Part shown: in pieces, positions 44,979 to 56,079 of the stretch
Layout of the letters: each line of letters starts with the position of its first letter
Position numbering within the stretch: position 1 is the first letter of the stretch
Origin: Pegoplata infirma
Taxonomy: Eukaryota; Arthropoda; Insecta; Diptera; Anthomyiidae
Direction of reading: 5' to 3'
Length of the DNA: 64,000 nt
Assembly: GCA_963921195.1 (NCBI GenBank)
Contig: OY992540.1
Coordinates: forward strand, 131,502,671-131,566,670
Made by a program: the position numbers and the translations under genes
Notes under the pieces: model-generated
Seen by the model: only the letters and a program-made list of their open reading frames with translations
Told to the model about the DNA's origin: nothing
Database searches by the model: none

Positions 44979-45202
44979 ATTACATTATTGGAACCCATTT
45001 TTAAAAGTGTTACAAATAAATTTCCAAAATTATATGTATGTATTACTAAAAGTTCAATAGTTTTTTTTAATTTTTTGCTAATTTTACAAAGTTTTTTTGT
45101 GAGTGTGTAAATTTAAATGCAGTCTTTTTTAATGGAATTGCTGTGTAAGCAAAAATGTAGGTTAATTTTGATAAAAAAAAAATAACATTAAAAATTTAAA
45201 TA

Positions 45203-45592
45203 CCCGAGTAAAAAAGTTTTTTTATATATGTTTTGATAAAATTATATATAATTATATAAAATTGTATAAAATTATATAAAATTACATTATTATAAATAGT
45301 TTGATAAAATTATATATAATTATATAAAATTGTATAAAATTATATAAAATTACATTATTATAAATAGTTTGATAAAATTATATATAATAATATCACGGAT
45401 TCGGTGGATATAATTTTATAAAATTAGATCAAATTATATTTTATTTGATACAATTTTATAAAATTATATATAATTTGATCTAATTTTATAAAATTAGATC
45501 CACCAAATCTTGGCTATAATTTTATATAATTTTATCCAACTTTGAAAAATGTAACCTGTATATATAATTGTATAAGAACTTTTTTACTCGGG
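45203..45592. mobile_element. Tc1/mariner-type MITE, CCCGAGTAAAAAAGTT ends
   Basis: A 390-bp element, perfect 16-bp ends CCCGAGTAAAAAAGTT / AACTTTTTTACTCGGG, TA at 45201-45202 and 45593-45594. The left interior is a 57-bp tandem repeat in just over two copies (TATATAATTATATAAAATTG). The right interior carries a nested inverted pair (GTGGATATAATTTTATAAAA region). Confidence 0.82.
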
Positions 45593-46279
45593 TAATTATT
45601 TCATACTAAAAATAATAAATAAATAAAAAAAGTGTACTGTAGTCAAAATAATTGTATCCCATAAATATTTAAGTGTGGATGGCACGCATACATCTTATTT
45701 TAAATAAATAAATAAATCGTGTTTTAAAATGAAACAATTTATTTTTGGCTTTAAACTTTAAAGACACGGTTTAAATTATAATTATGAAATAATAAATGAA
45801 GTGCATTTGTTATGTATGGCATAAGCAGTGGTGTTCGAAAAATAGCAGTGTCAATGAGTGCAGGACCCGGAGACGCTGGGGCGGGGCACCTTCACACTCG
45901 CGATAAATGTTGGCAAATTGAGTATTTATGATTTTTACACTTAAGTAATGCAGTTTTATCCTTAATTAAAATAAAATTAAAAACACGCCCACAAAAGGGG
46001 GTGTTACGTTTATAATCGTCTTGGGCCAACCACAGGAATTTGAACTTTTTCTGAAATTTAAATATTTAATTTGTTTAACAGAAGTACAAAAACTCTGTAA
46101 AAGAATTGTTTTACAGGGAAAAATCGGATCAGGGGAAAAAAAGTTCCCCCAAAAGGAACTAAATCAACCTCTGAAAAAACGCAATTTTTAAAGGTTTTTT
46201 TTTATAATTTTGCTTATCAAATGTAACATTTTTATATCAGAAGAAGTTCATAGCCCTGAAGTACGATTCAGGGGACGAG
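45593..46279. repeat. AT-rich stretch then fragment of interspersed family P
   Basis: 45840-46270 matches parts of 61555-61850: CACGCCCACAAAAGGGGG, GGGGAAAAAAAGTTCCCCC, AACTAAATCAACCTCTGAAA, then GAAGAAGTTCATAGCCCTGA. 45600-45830 shows only AAATAAATAAATAA microsatellite. Confidence 0.5.
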
Positions 46280-47070
46280 AACTAGAGACGTCAATGAGAC
46301 AACATTTAAGCAATCCAGGTCATCGGAAAATATTTTCCTCACATGCTTAAGGCGTTTTCTTAACAGACCCGGAAATTCGCATAACAAGTGCTTCATTGAA
46401 TCCTACTAATTCACTTCCCCACAACTTCTACATAGTCCATATCAGAAATTTCCATACGCACGGCCATTTGGCTAAATTATACAGGGTCCTGTAAGTACTC
46501 TCACTAATAGTCTTACAGTCCGTTTGTTGAAAGTAAGAAGACTTTTTGTCCTCTTAGGATTTGGCAGTTGCCACAGGGTTCGCGATATCCTGCACGTCGT
46601 CATTATTCTCAAATTTCCTATTAATTTCGTTCATCAATTCCACTTTTGGAACCTAGATGTCAGGTTCTATATGTTCCCCCACTGATTCCGAGCCATTTTT
46701 CGCACATTCATCAGCCAATTCGTTCACAGCGACCCCTCTATGTCCAGCGACCCAGATTAACTTCTCTGTGTGCTGAATGATTCGATTAAGGGATTGTATA
46801 CAATTCCTAACGATTCCTGATTTTAGAGTGTTTGATTCTAGGGCCTTCAGAGCTGCAAGGCTATCCACGAAAGTGTTAATGGCTTTATTAATTGCAAGTA
46901 CCTCTGCCTAGAAAACACTAGGCTTATCCGCAAGTCTCAATGAGTCCCCGATTTCGAGGCATTAAAAGTATACTCCCGAACCCGTACCGATCTCCATATT
47001 TAATCCGTTCGTAAAGCAGTCTTCCCTATATTTGGACTTAGAAGGTCCTGTCAAAGTTCGTCTGTGGTGC
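46280..47070 (-). pseudogene. Non-LTR retrotransposon family B, second decayed RNase H copy
   Basis: Reads on the minus strand as the 33547-34625 copy but with more damage. The stretch MDSLAALKALESNTLKSGIV to WVAGHRGVAVNELADECAKN (46868-46653) keeps the RNase H pattern, with an Ala for the usual Pro in VPGH. Upstream, SVFQAEVLAI is broken by a stop. The 3' half has lost the Cys cluster spacing. Truncated at both ends. Confidence 0.72.
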
Positions 47071-47099
47071 GACATAGTCGCTTCTGTGTTCCAGTTCCG

Positions 47100-49590
47100 T
47101 TTTAAGTTTTACGTCAGAACACATAGACTCTAGAGGTCCATTGGGATACCACGGGATTGCAATATATTTCCCTACTGGTCCCTGCCGTTAAACCAATTTG
47201 CGCTTCTTATTAAACTCTTAAGATATTGTTTTTTGACATCTGATAAATCAAAAAGATCGTGCAGCTCCCTAGATCCCAGTGAAGCAAGTCTCCAGAAAGT
47301 GCCGGGCAATGGCAGATGAAGTGTTCGATAGTTTCAAACTCCTCTTCATCCATGAAACTACGACAAAAGTCATTTGACGGCACATTTAACCGCTCCTCGT
47401 GCTTCCCTATAAGACAGTGCCCGGTAATTACTGCAACCACCGGGGAAATCTTTCCATCTCATTTAAAGACGTGCGGCAGTTAAGGGCAGATGTTGTTTTC
47501 AGAAACATTGACTCCAGGGACTTGACTGTCAGAATAGATGTTGAATGTGGTTGTAGACAAGACATTGCAACTTAACTAGTCAGCCACTTCCTTTCTGCTG
47601 GTAAACACTGCAATGATCCGGCAACCTTCGAGCCAGGCTCAAACCAAGCTCCTCCGAAGAGACTCCAAAGCCCACTTGTTCGTTCAGCCACGATCCATTC
47701 GTGTAAAAATCTATGGAATCTCCACTACCCGGAATGTCCCTCATCCAAGACTCCCTGGGTGGTATCGTAGTTAGGGTTACCAGAAATTGATTTCCAAAAA
47801 CGGGACAAATGCAAGAAAATTGCTAAAATGGCGGGAATTCAAAAATTTTGGCGGGACAAAAATTATATGCAGTTTAAAACACAGAGATGGAAAATCCTTA
47901 AAATGCATCGCTGTACAAAAATTACTCCTTGGACGTTTTTGTAATATTTTTCCGGAATTTACTCTACATTGCGCAACTTTTGGCATCAGTTTTTTTAAAA
48001 ACAATTTTTTTGTATCGAAATTTTTTTGTATCAAAATGCACCAAGATTCCTTTGGAAGTTGGTAGCAAACTGGGTTTTTGTCAAAAAAAAGTTTGGTTGT
48101 TTTTCGCAAAAAGAGGTTACAATTGCCCATCGTTTTGGAAACAAGCATTTTCAAATTCAAAAAAGTCGAATTCAAGACGCACTACAAAGGGCTTGCACAC
48201 ATCTGGCAGTGTATGGTATATTTGGCAAATAACTTTTTGACGCTTAAAAAGCGGGAATTTGGAAACGTTGACACAAAGCAGGACAATCCCGCCTAAAGCG
48301 GGACGTCTGGCAACCCTAATCATAGTGGTAAATTGGCGCTCAAAAAGGCTCACAGAGGGAGCACAGTTCACATTTTGTGGTATTGCTATCTTTTTCAAGA
48401 TCGCGTTTCGCTGCTCCTCCATTGGATTGTTCTATTAAGTCGAATTGCCGACGTTGCCACATACTGCCAATCCAATATGTTCAAGGTATCAGGTGAAGGA
48501 GGATTTCTAATGCAGCCGTAGGTGCAGTACGAAGAGCACCAGTGATGAACATCGACGCCATTCTCTTTACCTTCGTGATAAAGACAAGTTCCCTTTTATC
48601 TCTAAAGCAGGCCAAAAGACAATGATTCCACACAGCAGAATTGGATGCACCACTGCCGTATAAATCCAATGAACGGCTTTAGGGATAAAACCCTATCGTT
48701 TTGCAATGGCTCTTTTACAGGAATTTAAAGCAATCGATGCTTTTCTCATCCGTTCCTCAATATTACTACTGAGATTCAACTTCCTTTCTAGAAATACTCG
48801 AAGATACTTTGCTCCATCTGAGAAGGCGATTTCAGTGCTGTCCAGAGAAATAGGATCAAAAGCAGGAATCTTATTTTTCCTTGTTAACAAGACAAGCTCT
48901 GTTTTACTTGAATTAACTCCCAGACCACAACCTCTTGTCGAGATCTTTCAGAGAACTCTGAAGAATGTCCCTCAATGTTGGCAGATGCTTTCTCTTAACC
49001 GCTATCGCGACATTGTGTGCATATGCAACAACACGACAACCACGTGCTTCTAGAGAGAGAGCAGCATTAAATTCAGTAACAGGTTCCAAAGAAGCGGCGA
49101 AAGAACCCCTCCCTGTGGTGTGCCTCTATTGACAATTCAAGATATGACAGACACTCCCAATTCAGACGTTATACGTCTATTGGCAAATAGATGTTCCACC
49201 ATTAAAACGATACGAACGCTTCACTCCCAGACCAGACAATGCCACAGTTATCGAGTCTGGGATGACATTATTAGAAGCCCCCTTTATATCAAAAAAGCCA
49301 CCATAGTGTACTCCTTTACCGAAAGTGATCTCCCGATGTTACCAACAAGCTCATAAAGAGCTGTTTCTGTTGATCTACCTTTGCGGAATGCATGTTGCCT
49401 TGTCGAAAGCAAACTCGGATCAATCACTCTACGCAAATATGAGGCTATCATTTGTTCCACTGTCTTTAAAAAAAAAGAAGACAGACTAATTGGTCTAAGG
49501 TCCTTCGGAGCTAAGTGGGAATTTTCCCCAGCCTTCGGGATAAAGATGACTCTGTATCCCTTTTACAAAAACGATCTCTAAGCTTTGTTT
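47100..49590 (-). pseudogene. Non-LTR retrotransposon family A, RT to 3' end, interrupted
   Basis: Minus strand, 5' to 3': GYRVIFIPKAGENSHLAPKD (49560) then LRPISLSS, the block before RT motif A; QHAFRKG-like (49390); region A around 49260; a damaged YADD region near 49025; TALRTAPTAALEILLHLIP at 48500; then an RNase H part (47455-47770) and the tail TGHCLIGKHEERLNVPSNDF with the Cys/His cluster (47430-47300), ending at the family's 3' terminus near 47105 (CTAGAGGTCCATTGGGATAC). Frame breaks are spread throughout. It is 5'-truncated and has a hAT-type MITE at 47772-48318. The plus-strand ORFs in 48706-49581 are shadows. Confidence 0.78.
47772..48318. mobile_element. hAT-type MITE, TAGGGTTRCCAGA family
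   Basis: A 547-bp element, ends TAGGGTTACCAGA and TCTGGCAACCCTA. Flanking 8-mers ATCGTAGT (47764-47771) and ATCATAGT (48319-48326) differ at one base. Six overlapping ORFs on both strands inside it are spurious. The subterminal words GCGGGAATT and GGGACA are shared by the two ends. Confidence 0.85.
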
Positions 49591-50088
49591 TAAATAACTG
49601 TTTTTAAGCATGTGATGGATTTTTAAATGTTGTGCTATTTATCTCATTACCACTGTACCAATAAAGATTTTGTAATGAATGATATACAAAAATACAATGA
49701 TGATAATAATAATATTCATTACAATAAACATTTTTTTTAATGAAATTGTTTAGATTTTGTTGTGTTTTAAACCACAGAAACCATATTGTGTATGAGAGGA
49801 ACTATGATTGAGACTTGTATAGATGGATGGATGGATAAATGAATGAATATAAGATGTTTGCGTGTATAATTTGAATATGCGGTGGTGCTTGCTAAGTAAG
49901 CAATAGTGCAATGTGCTTTATGACCATTTCATCATGTGTAATATGAGCCATCATCATCATTATTATTATCATAATACAAACAACAAATGGAATACAAAAC
50001 GAATACAACATACAACAAAAATACACATTCAACATTACAAAAGTTTATGTACAAAGTGGAATACAGTGTAAATGAAGGAAAAACTTAC
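49591..50088. other. Apparently low-repeat intron sequence
   Basis: No relation to the repeats elsewhere in the window. Microsatellites ATGGATGGATGGATAAATGA (49820) and CATCATCATTATTATTATC (49952). It probably represents original intron next to the 50-kb exon. Confidence 0.45.
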
Positions 50089-50278
50089 GCTTGCAGCAAA
50101 TCTTTTTGTGCTTTGCTGCCACCCAAAGACCAAACTTCACTTTTTTTCTGTCTGGTCGAATACGAAATTTGTTTATTTGTTGAATCATAACGTCCCTTGG
50201 GATGACTTTTACGACCGCCTGGTATCCAAAGCATACGTAAACCAGAAGTTTTTTTACCGTTACGTGATGCCATCGTAA
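50089..50278 (-). CDS. Candidate 5' coding exon, basic protein, unrecognised gene
   Basis: A 190-nt exon on the minus strand. The acceptor is AAATATTTAG (ending at 50279) after a T-rich tract, and the donor is GTAAGT at 50083-50088. The open frame has an ATG five bases in (50273) and encodes MASRNGKKTSGLRMLWIPGG, then RKSHPKGRYDSTNKQISYST, RQKKSEVWSLGGSKAQKDLL and Q plus two bases. It is rich in Lys/Arg (about 23%), hence basic, with no signal peptide or membrane segment. It may be an N-terminal exon or an internal one, since the frame stays open through the acceptor. The two spare bases (GC) fit the single leading base of exon A at 13901, giving an Ala codon at the join. The sequence is unrelated to any repeat here and balanced in codon use. 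I do not recognise the family. Confidence 0.65.
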
Positions 50279-50504
50279 CTAAATATTTAATAGACAATTT
50301 TTTTTTTTAAATAAAAAAAATAATAATAAAAAATAAATTACAAATTGTTTTTAAAAAATATTGATTTTAAATAAAATAAGATAAAAATCTTGTTAAACAC
50401 CATTTTCAGATTGCATTTATTTAATTAAAAATTATAAATAAAATTAAAAAAAAAATAAATAATTTAAAAATTACCAATGACGATTTTAAAATTTTTAAAT
50501 TGAC
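50279..50504. other. Intron-like AT-rich sequence upstream of the 50-kb exon
   Basis: A/T-rich run (AATAATAAAAAATAAATTAC) with the 3' splice polypyrimidine tract of the exon. Ends where a family A retrotransposon begins. Confidence 0.4.
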
Positions 50505-51020
50505 GATTTACGTCAGCACACATAGACTCTGAGGTCTGTTGTGATACCACGGGATGGTAATGGGGTTCCCCTACTAGTCCCTACCGTAAAACAAATTTGG
50601 GCTTCTTATGAAACTGCTAAGATATTGAATTTTGACATACGACAAATCAGAAAGATCGTGCAGCTCCCTAAATTCCAGTAAAGCCTCTGTCCAGAAAGTA
50701 TTGGGCAATGTTCAAATAAAGTGTTTCCTCAGCGTGCTTTCCATAAGGTAATCACAACAACCACTGTCAAAATCTATCCTCTTGGAAGCGACATCAGCCC
50801 ACTTGTGCGCCTCTGATTAAGAGATGGCCAAATCCATGTGCCCATCTCTGATTAGTCTCCGTCGGGGAACAAAGCCGTAGAGGCATAACAACACATTCTA
50901 ATTCCGTTGTTCCGTAGTTCCCAGTCTTATAAGCTCATCGGCTTTGCAATTTCCTGGAATTTTTCTGTGCCCTGGGATCCAAATTAGTCGTATGTCAAAC
51001 TGCTTGGCCATCTAATTTAA

Positions 51021-51514
51021 GCCTATGACGACCACAGGTAAGTATACTTGCCAACGCGATTTTGGTGATTATTTTTGTTCAGGTAAAAGATAGGATAAAT
51101 GTGCTAAAAGACGAATTGTAGAGTAGTGTTAGGGCAACAAAAGTTTAGTCTTTGGCAAGTCTCTAATTTGATCTGCTTACTCACTGTAAGTCCTCAAAGT
51201 TTGTAAAATCATTTGGGACAAAAATATCTTTACTTGTCCAGCGAAATCAGGGGCAAGTAGGGGTTTTAGAGGGTCAAATTCTTGTAGAATAACTATTATT
51301 GAGTTGCAGATCTTAAAAATCATAGCGAGTAGCAAATAGCTTAGGCCAGTACTGCGTAATCGCCAAAGGGCAATTTTTCCATCAAGAAAAATATGTTGGA
51401 ATGAGGGGAGTTAGGGGTTCAATTTTTTGTTTCATAACTATTATTAGGTCACTGATTACGACAATGAACAAAAAATCAAAATCGCTTGGCAGAAAATGTA
51501 TGGTCGTCAAAGGG
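51021..51514. mobile_element. piggyBac-type MITE with TTAA duplication inside family A
   Basis: Ends GCCTATGACGACC and GGTCGTCAAAGGG with TTAA on both sides (51017-51020 and 51515-51518). The uninterrupted family A copy reads CATCTCATTTAAAGACGTGC at 47456, exactly the sequence obtained by removing this element and one TTAA. 494 bp, no transposase. Confidence 0.85.
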
Positions 51515-52075
51515 TTAAAGGCGTGCGGCAGTTGAGGGCGGATCTTGTTTTCAGAAACATTGACTCCATGGACTTGACCGCAGCTTGACTGTCGAAATAT
51601 ATGTTGACTGCAGGTTGTAGACGAGACATTGCAACTCAACCAGTTAGCCATTTCCTTCATTGCCAGCATCTGTGTCTGGTTAACACTGCAATGATCTGGC
51701 AATCTTCGAACCAGCCTCAACCCAAGTTTTTTCGAAAAGACTCCCAAGCCCACTGATTTGTGTAGCTTCGATCCATCTGTATAAAAAAAAAATTAGAGCC
51801 CTAAAGAATGTACCTTAATGTTGCAGTGCTTTCTCTTTACCGCTATCGCGACATCGTCATCATATGCGACAATATGACAGCCGCGTGCTTTTGGAGAGAG
51901 AGTAAAAGAGTACCTATAGTAACAGGTTCCAAAGAAGCGGCGAAAGGACACCTCCCTGCGGTGTTACCCTATTGACAAATCGAGATATGACAGACGCTCC
52001 CAGTTTAGACGTTATGCGTCCATTGACAAGTAGATTTCCACCATTAAAACGATGTATGCTTCACTGCCAGACCAG

Positions 52076-52132
52076 GATAGGTTAGAGGTGGCGGAGTCAA
52101 AGACTCCTTACATAGACCGTATGGTCCATACT
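52076..52132 (-). mobile_element. 57-bp retrotransposon 3' tail (family C) inside family A
   Basis: On the minus strand it reads TATGGACCATACGGTCTATG ... CCACCTCTAACCTAT, matching the 3' untranslated end of the element at 32692-32760. Flanked by CCAGACCAG and CCAGGCCAG, a probable TSD; the undisturbed site reads CCCAGACCAGACAATGCC in another family A copy at 49227. Confidence 0.7.
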
Positions 52133-53044
52133 CCCAGGCCAGATAATGCCACATTTGTCAAGTCTGGGATGACATTATTACTTAAAAGCCCTCTATATCA
52201 AGAAAGGCCACCAAAGTGTAGGTACTCGTTTACGGAGAGCGACCTCTTGATGGTACCAACGAGTTTCCGTTGATATACTCTTGCGCCTTGTATGTATGTT
52301 GCCTAGTCGAAAGCAACTTCCGGTCAATCACTCTACGCAAATATGAGTCTTGTCATTCATTCCATTGTCTTAAACAAAAATGATGATAGACTAATTTGTC
52401 TAAAATCCTTTGAAACTGTGTGGGAGTTTTTCCCAGTCTTCGGGATAAAAACGACTTTGGCATCCCTCCATTTAAAAGGAATATACGAACATTGTATGCA
52501 TGCTGTATAGAGACTATGCATGCTGTATAGAGACTATACAACCAAGGGACTATATTGTCCGACACTTGCTGCATCTTAGCCGGTATTATACCATCAGGTC
52601 CAGGGGATTTATAGGACCTATAGCTTTTAATCGCCCAGATTAATGTTGTCATATTAAATATTTCCGAAGCGATTTCAGATGCTTGGGAGGAAAATGCGGA
52701 AAATTGAATTGCCCGGAAAATACGTGTTGAGAAGATCCAGCGACTCCCACTGGAGGTAAACAACACGACTGAAGGGTCCTTCAGGTATCGCATGTTGCTT
52801 GGAGAAGAAGTCAGATGCGCAAAGCTCTGACCCTTAGAAACGTTTTCTAGTTTCCACAGAAGTTTCCAAGAATCACAATTGGCTTTTCTGATCATCTTCT
52901 TATAACTGTTATGTTAGAGCCTATATACAGACCAGTCCTCATTCGCTCTTGAAGGTTTTACCTTATTAAAGAGCTTTCTGCAGGAATCTCAAGGTCACAG
53001 AGACATTCAAGGGAATTGTAATTCAATGAGCTTACAGATAGGTT

Positions 53045-53155
53045 AGGTTTTAAGTGCCTGCTGGCGCTTTACATCAGCACACACGAACTCTGAGCTCCGT
53101 GGTGAGACGATACCTTAATGGGGTTCCCCTACTGGTCTCTGCCGTTAAACCGATG
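53045..53155 (-). pseudogene. Family A 3' terminal fragment (minus)
   Basis: AGCTCCGTGGTGAGACGATA, GGGGTTCCCCTACTGGTCTC and TGCCGTTAAACC match the minus-oriented 3' ends at 50515 and 63425. Cut off after about 110 bp, where an oppositely oriented fragment begins. Confidence 0.65.
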
Positions 53156-53770
53156 AGCTTGCAAGACTGCCAACTATTTTACAGGTTACTACGGAATTTT
53201 TATGTGTTGGTATACTTCTAGAAACTTGCAACTAACATCTACGGCTTTGTTCCGCGATTGATACTAATCAGAGATGGAAAGATGGATAGGCCTGTAAGTC
53301 TACCCGACAGATTTTGCCTTCTTTTAATCAAAAGCGCACAAGTGAGATGCTATGCTATCACTCTCAAAAGTAGAGTTTTTGACAGTGGTTGATGTTATTA
53401 TCGAAAACTTGCTTCAGTGAAACTCGATGAGCAGTCGTCAAATTACTTAGGCCGGAATTTAATGGATGAGGAGGAGTTGGAAACGAATGATGGATAGGCC
53501 TGTAAGTCTTCCCGTCAGAATTTGCCTTCTTTTAAACAATAGCGAACAAGTGAAATTCTATGCTATCACTCTCAAAAGTAGAGATTTTGGAAGTGGTTGA
53601 TGTTATTATCGAAAACTTGCTTTAGAGAAACTCGCTGAGCGTTTAGTCAAATTACTTAGGCCGAAATTTCATGAATGAGAGGGAGTTGGATGGAAACTAT
53701 AAAACACTTCATTTAAGACGTGATCTCCTTAAAACGTCAGCTGTCAAAATTCAATATCTTATGAGATCCA
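53156..53770 (+). pseudogene. Family A RNase H to 3' fragment (plus) with an internal 210-bp duplication
   Basis: The plus strand reads ACGGCTTTGTTCCGCGATTG and ACTAATCAGAGATGG, as do the minus-strand copies at 50870 and 63850. A block of about 210 bp (GATGGATAGGCCTGTAAGTC to GAGGAGTTGG) occurs twice in tandem, 53277-53484 and 53490-53692, at roughly 90% identity. It ends with TCAAAATTCAATATCTTATG, the family's C-terminal coding region. Confidence 0.65.
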
Positions 53771-54742
53771 ATCGGTTCACGTTTGACTTAGGACTCTTAT
53801 TTTTTTTACAATGAATCTTTTTTTTTTCAAATTTCATTGTTTTCTCGAATTCCAAATGATCTTTTTCGAATTTCAAACGCTTTAAAAATTTAAAATTGTC
53901 ATTGGCATTTTAATTGTAATTCTTAAATTAATTGAGATTTTTTTTTTTTAATTTTAAATTTAATTTAAATACTTTTTATATTTCAAGTTTTTTGTATAAC
54001 ATCTGAAAATGGTGTTGAAAATTGTATACATGAGGTGCTATGAAAAGTTGTTATATCTTTAAAAATAAAATGTGGTGGTTATGGTAAAATGTTAAATGAA
54101 TGGCTGACTATACGTACGAGGAGAGTCTCCACAAACGTGACATTAATCAGGAACACGATTTAGTAGTGTGTTGTCACCAAAAAAAAGAAAATTAAAAACG
54201 AAGAATTGTAACCATTACTTTAAAAGTACACAAAAATAAAAAAAAACCCAAACCAGATTTTAGTGTGGCATAGTGTTTATATGGGAATATCAGACATACG
54301 TAAACTATTTGGAATGCTGTTGTTGTATTTATTATGGTTGGCCGTTTTATTTATCTTGAGAAATAAAGCAAAAATAATTGACTTAAAAAGACGACTCCCA
54401 ACATTATTTTTAGTGTTTCTTTAAAATACATTGAAAAGGGAGGACTGTCCTACATTTAAGACATGAAACAGCCGCAGCAGCATATTTTTATTGAACTGGA
54501 ATCAACAATTAGAAAGGAATTATGAGTCAAAGAGGGCATCTAAACTATCTGAATTCATGCATGACTCATGTGGGTAATATTACAGTTTAGAGCATACTGT
54601 CGATCATTGATAAATCAATTGGCTTCCAAATGAGGACCCTGCAGGAAAAGTGTGTCTCTCGATCCGAAATCACCTATGTCGTGACTGGTGAAATCGAAAC
54701 ATATCAATTAAATTCCTATCACGTGGAATTCCTATTACATTC
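53771..54742. other. Unassigned non-coding stretch
   Basis: TTTCGAATTTCAAA-type AT words at 53820-53990, then sequence unrelated to other parts of the window. No exon with paired splice signals and no delimited element seen. Confidence 0.35.
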
Positions 54743-54750
54743 CTAATCAC

Positions 54751-55192
54751 TAGTGTCCGACCGAACGCCCTTTTTCAGACCGAACCCGTAACCGAACCCG
54801 AACTTCGGTAAATTTTGCAAAGTTCGGCCGAACCCGAACCCGTACCCGAACTTTTTTTTATTTAAAAAAAAGTTGTTTTTGCAAATAATTATGAAAAAAA
54901 CAACTAAAAGATGTGTTTTTTTATTAGTTGTATACTTAAAAAAGTGGAAAAATATAGCTCAAGTTGATTTTTTTTGATAAAAAAATATATTTCTTTTTAA
55001 TAATAGCCCGATTCTAGGTGTGAAGTAGCTGCACTGGTAATATGGCTTAATTTAAAGACGAAAAAATGCAATACATACAAAAGTTCGGTGTTCGGTAAGG
55101 TTCGGCAAAAATTTGGCCGAACACCGAACAGTGGCCGAACGTCACTTTTTGCCGAACTCCGTAACCGAACCCGAACATTCGGTCGGACACTA
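54751..55192. mobile_element. hAT-type MITE, TAGTGTCCGACCGAA family
   Basis: A 442-bp element, ends TAGTGTCCGACCGAA / TTCGGTCGGACACTA, exact 8-bp TSD CTAATCAC at 54743-54750 and 55193-55200. Subterminal arrays of CCGAACCCGAAC words. Related in sequence style to the family at 10813-11788 but with a different fifth base and arm sequence. Confidence 0.92.
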
Positions 55193-55389
55193 CTAATCAC
55201 TGAACTGTCTCAAAAATACATATCCCGTGACCGCCGACAATGGGATAAAACAAAATTTTTCCAAATTTTTACCAGACCCCAAACAAAACTTCAAAATTTT
55301 CGATTTTTAGCGTTTTGTAGTAAAAATTTTACTTTGGAGAATTTCCAAAGTCCCGAATTTTTTTTTTTTTTTTGCAAATTTTCGACGTC

Positions 55390-55565
55390 CCGGACATTAG
55401 ATTATATTAAAGAGGCGCTATGCACTACGACCTGAAAGATCTTTTGTGCAGCCTAAAAAGGGTGCCTCATGCCAGCCAGAGACGTCAACAACAAAAGCGT
55501 AGCCGAAGGTCTTAAAAACAGAGTCATTAAGTTCCTCGAGCAGCTCATCTATGACCAAAGTCTAC
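55390..55565 (-). pseudogene. Possible reverse transcriptase scrap
   Basis: The minus strand reads ELLEELNDSVFKTFGYAFVV and then SGWHEAPFLGCTKDLSGRSA, which resembles the part of a non-LTR RT around the catalytic Tyr-x-Asp-Asp. Here the two Asp are replaced by Phe-Val or out of frame. It is short and unsupported by other domains. Confidence 0.35.
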
Positions 55566-56079
55566 AACAAAGGTGATAAGCAGGGAAACCAAAAATATGC
55601 TCTAAAAAACAGTTTTATGCTCTTAAAATATGCAGAATAAAACCGAAAATATGCTCTTAAAATGTGAAAAATATGCTCTTAAAAGTTCAGTTCTTAAAAA
55701 ATTCTGCACAAGAACAATGAATATACGAAAATTTTAAGTTTTATTTAAGAAATTTATAATACAACCTACTACAGTCAAACTCGGTTATAAAGAATTCTCG
55801 GTTATAACGAACTAATTCTAAAGTCCCGACGTTTTAGCATCAATTTTCACATAAAATCAGGGGCGTATCCAGGATTTTATTTCGGTGGGGGCCCAACATT
55901 TTTTTTAATTTTTTGTTAACAAAAAATTTACATGCACATGTTTTAGAATTTTTCTCGAATGTAACTCAATCAGATTCTTCATTTTTGTGTAAGTTTAAAA
56001 CTGTTGGGGGGAAAAAAATTGAAATTTTTTTATATTTTAAAATTTTTTGAGAGACTTAAGACTTTTTTTAAAGTGTGAA

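Larger units (their letters stand above)
50505..53030 (-). pseudogene. Non-LTR retrotransposon family A, second long copy, interrupted twice
   Basis: Minus strand, 5' to 3': KANCDSWKLLWKLENVSKGQ linker (52890), SSQASEIASEIFNMTTLIWA and SYKSPGPDGIIPAKMQQVSD at the RT fingers (52600-52690), damaged motif A near 52200, a YADD-like region near 51870, RNase H start WVGLGVFSKKLGLRLVRRLP (51750) and the Asp motif around 51580. After a TTAA-flanked insertion (51021-51514) it continues with KQFDIRLIWIPGHRKIPGN (50990) and the 3' end at 50505 (CTGAGGTCTGTTGTGATACC). A 57-bp tail of family C is inserted at 52076. Many stops and frameshifts. Confidence 0.78.

Noticed and set aside
47777..48422. Six overlapping ORFs of 62-132 codons on both strands
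   Set aside because: They lie inside or across the border of the hAT-type MITE at 47772-48318, overlap each other on both strands and show no domain.
48706..49581. Plus-strand ORFs of 115, 78 and 66 codons
   Set aside because: They are shadows of the minus-strand reverse transcriptase remnant of family A.
54751..55192. Same family as the 10813-11788 MITE
   Set aside because: Ends and arm words are similar (TAGTGTCCGACC against TAGAGTCCGACC) but the arms use CCGAACCCGAAC rather than CCGAATATTCGG, so I kept them as separate, related families.
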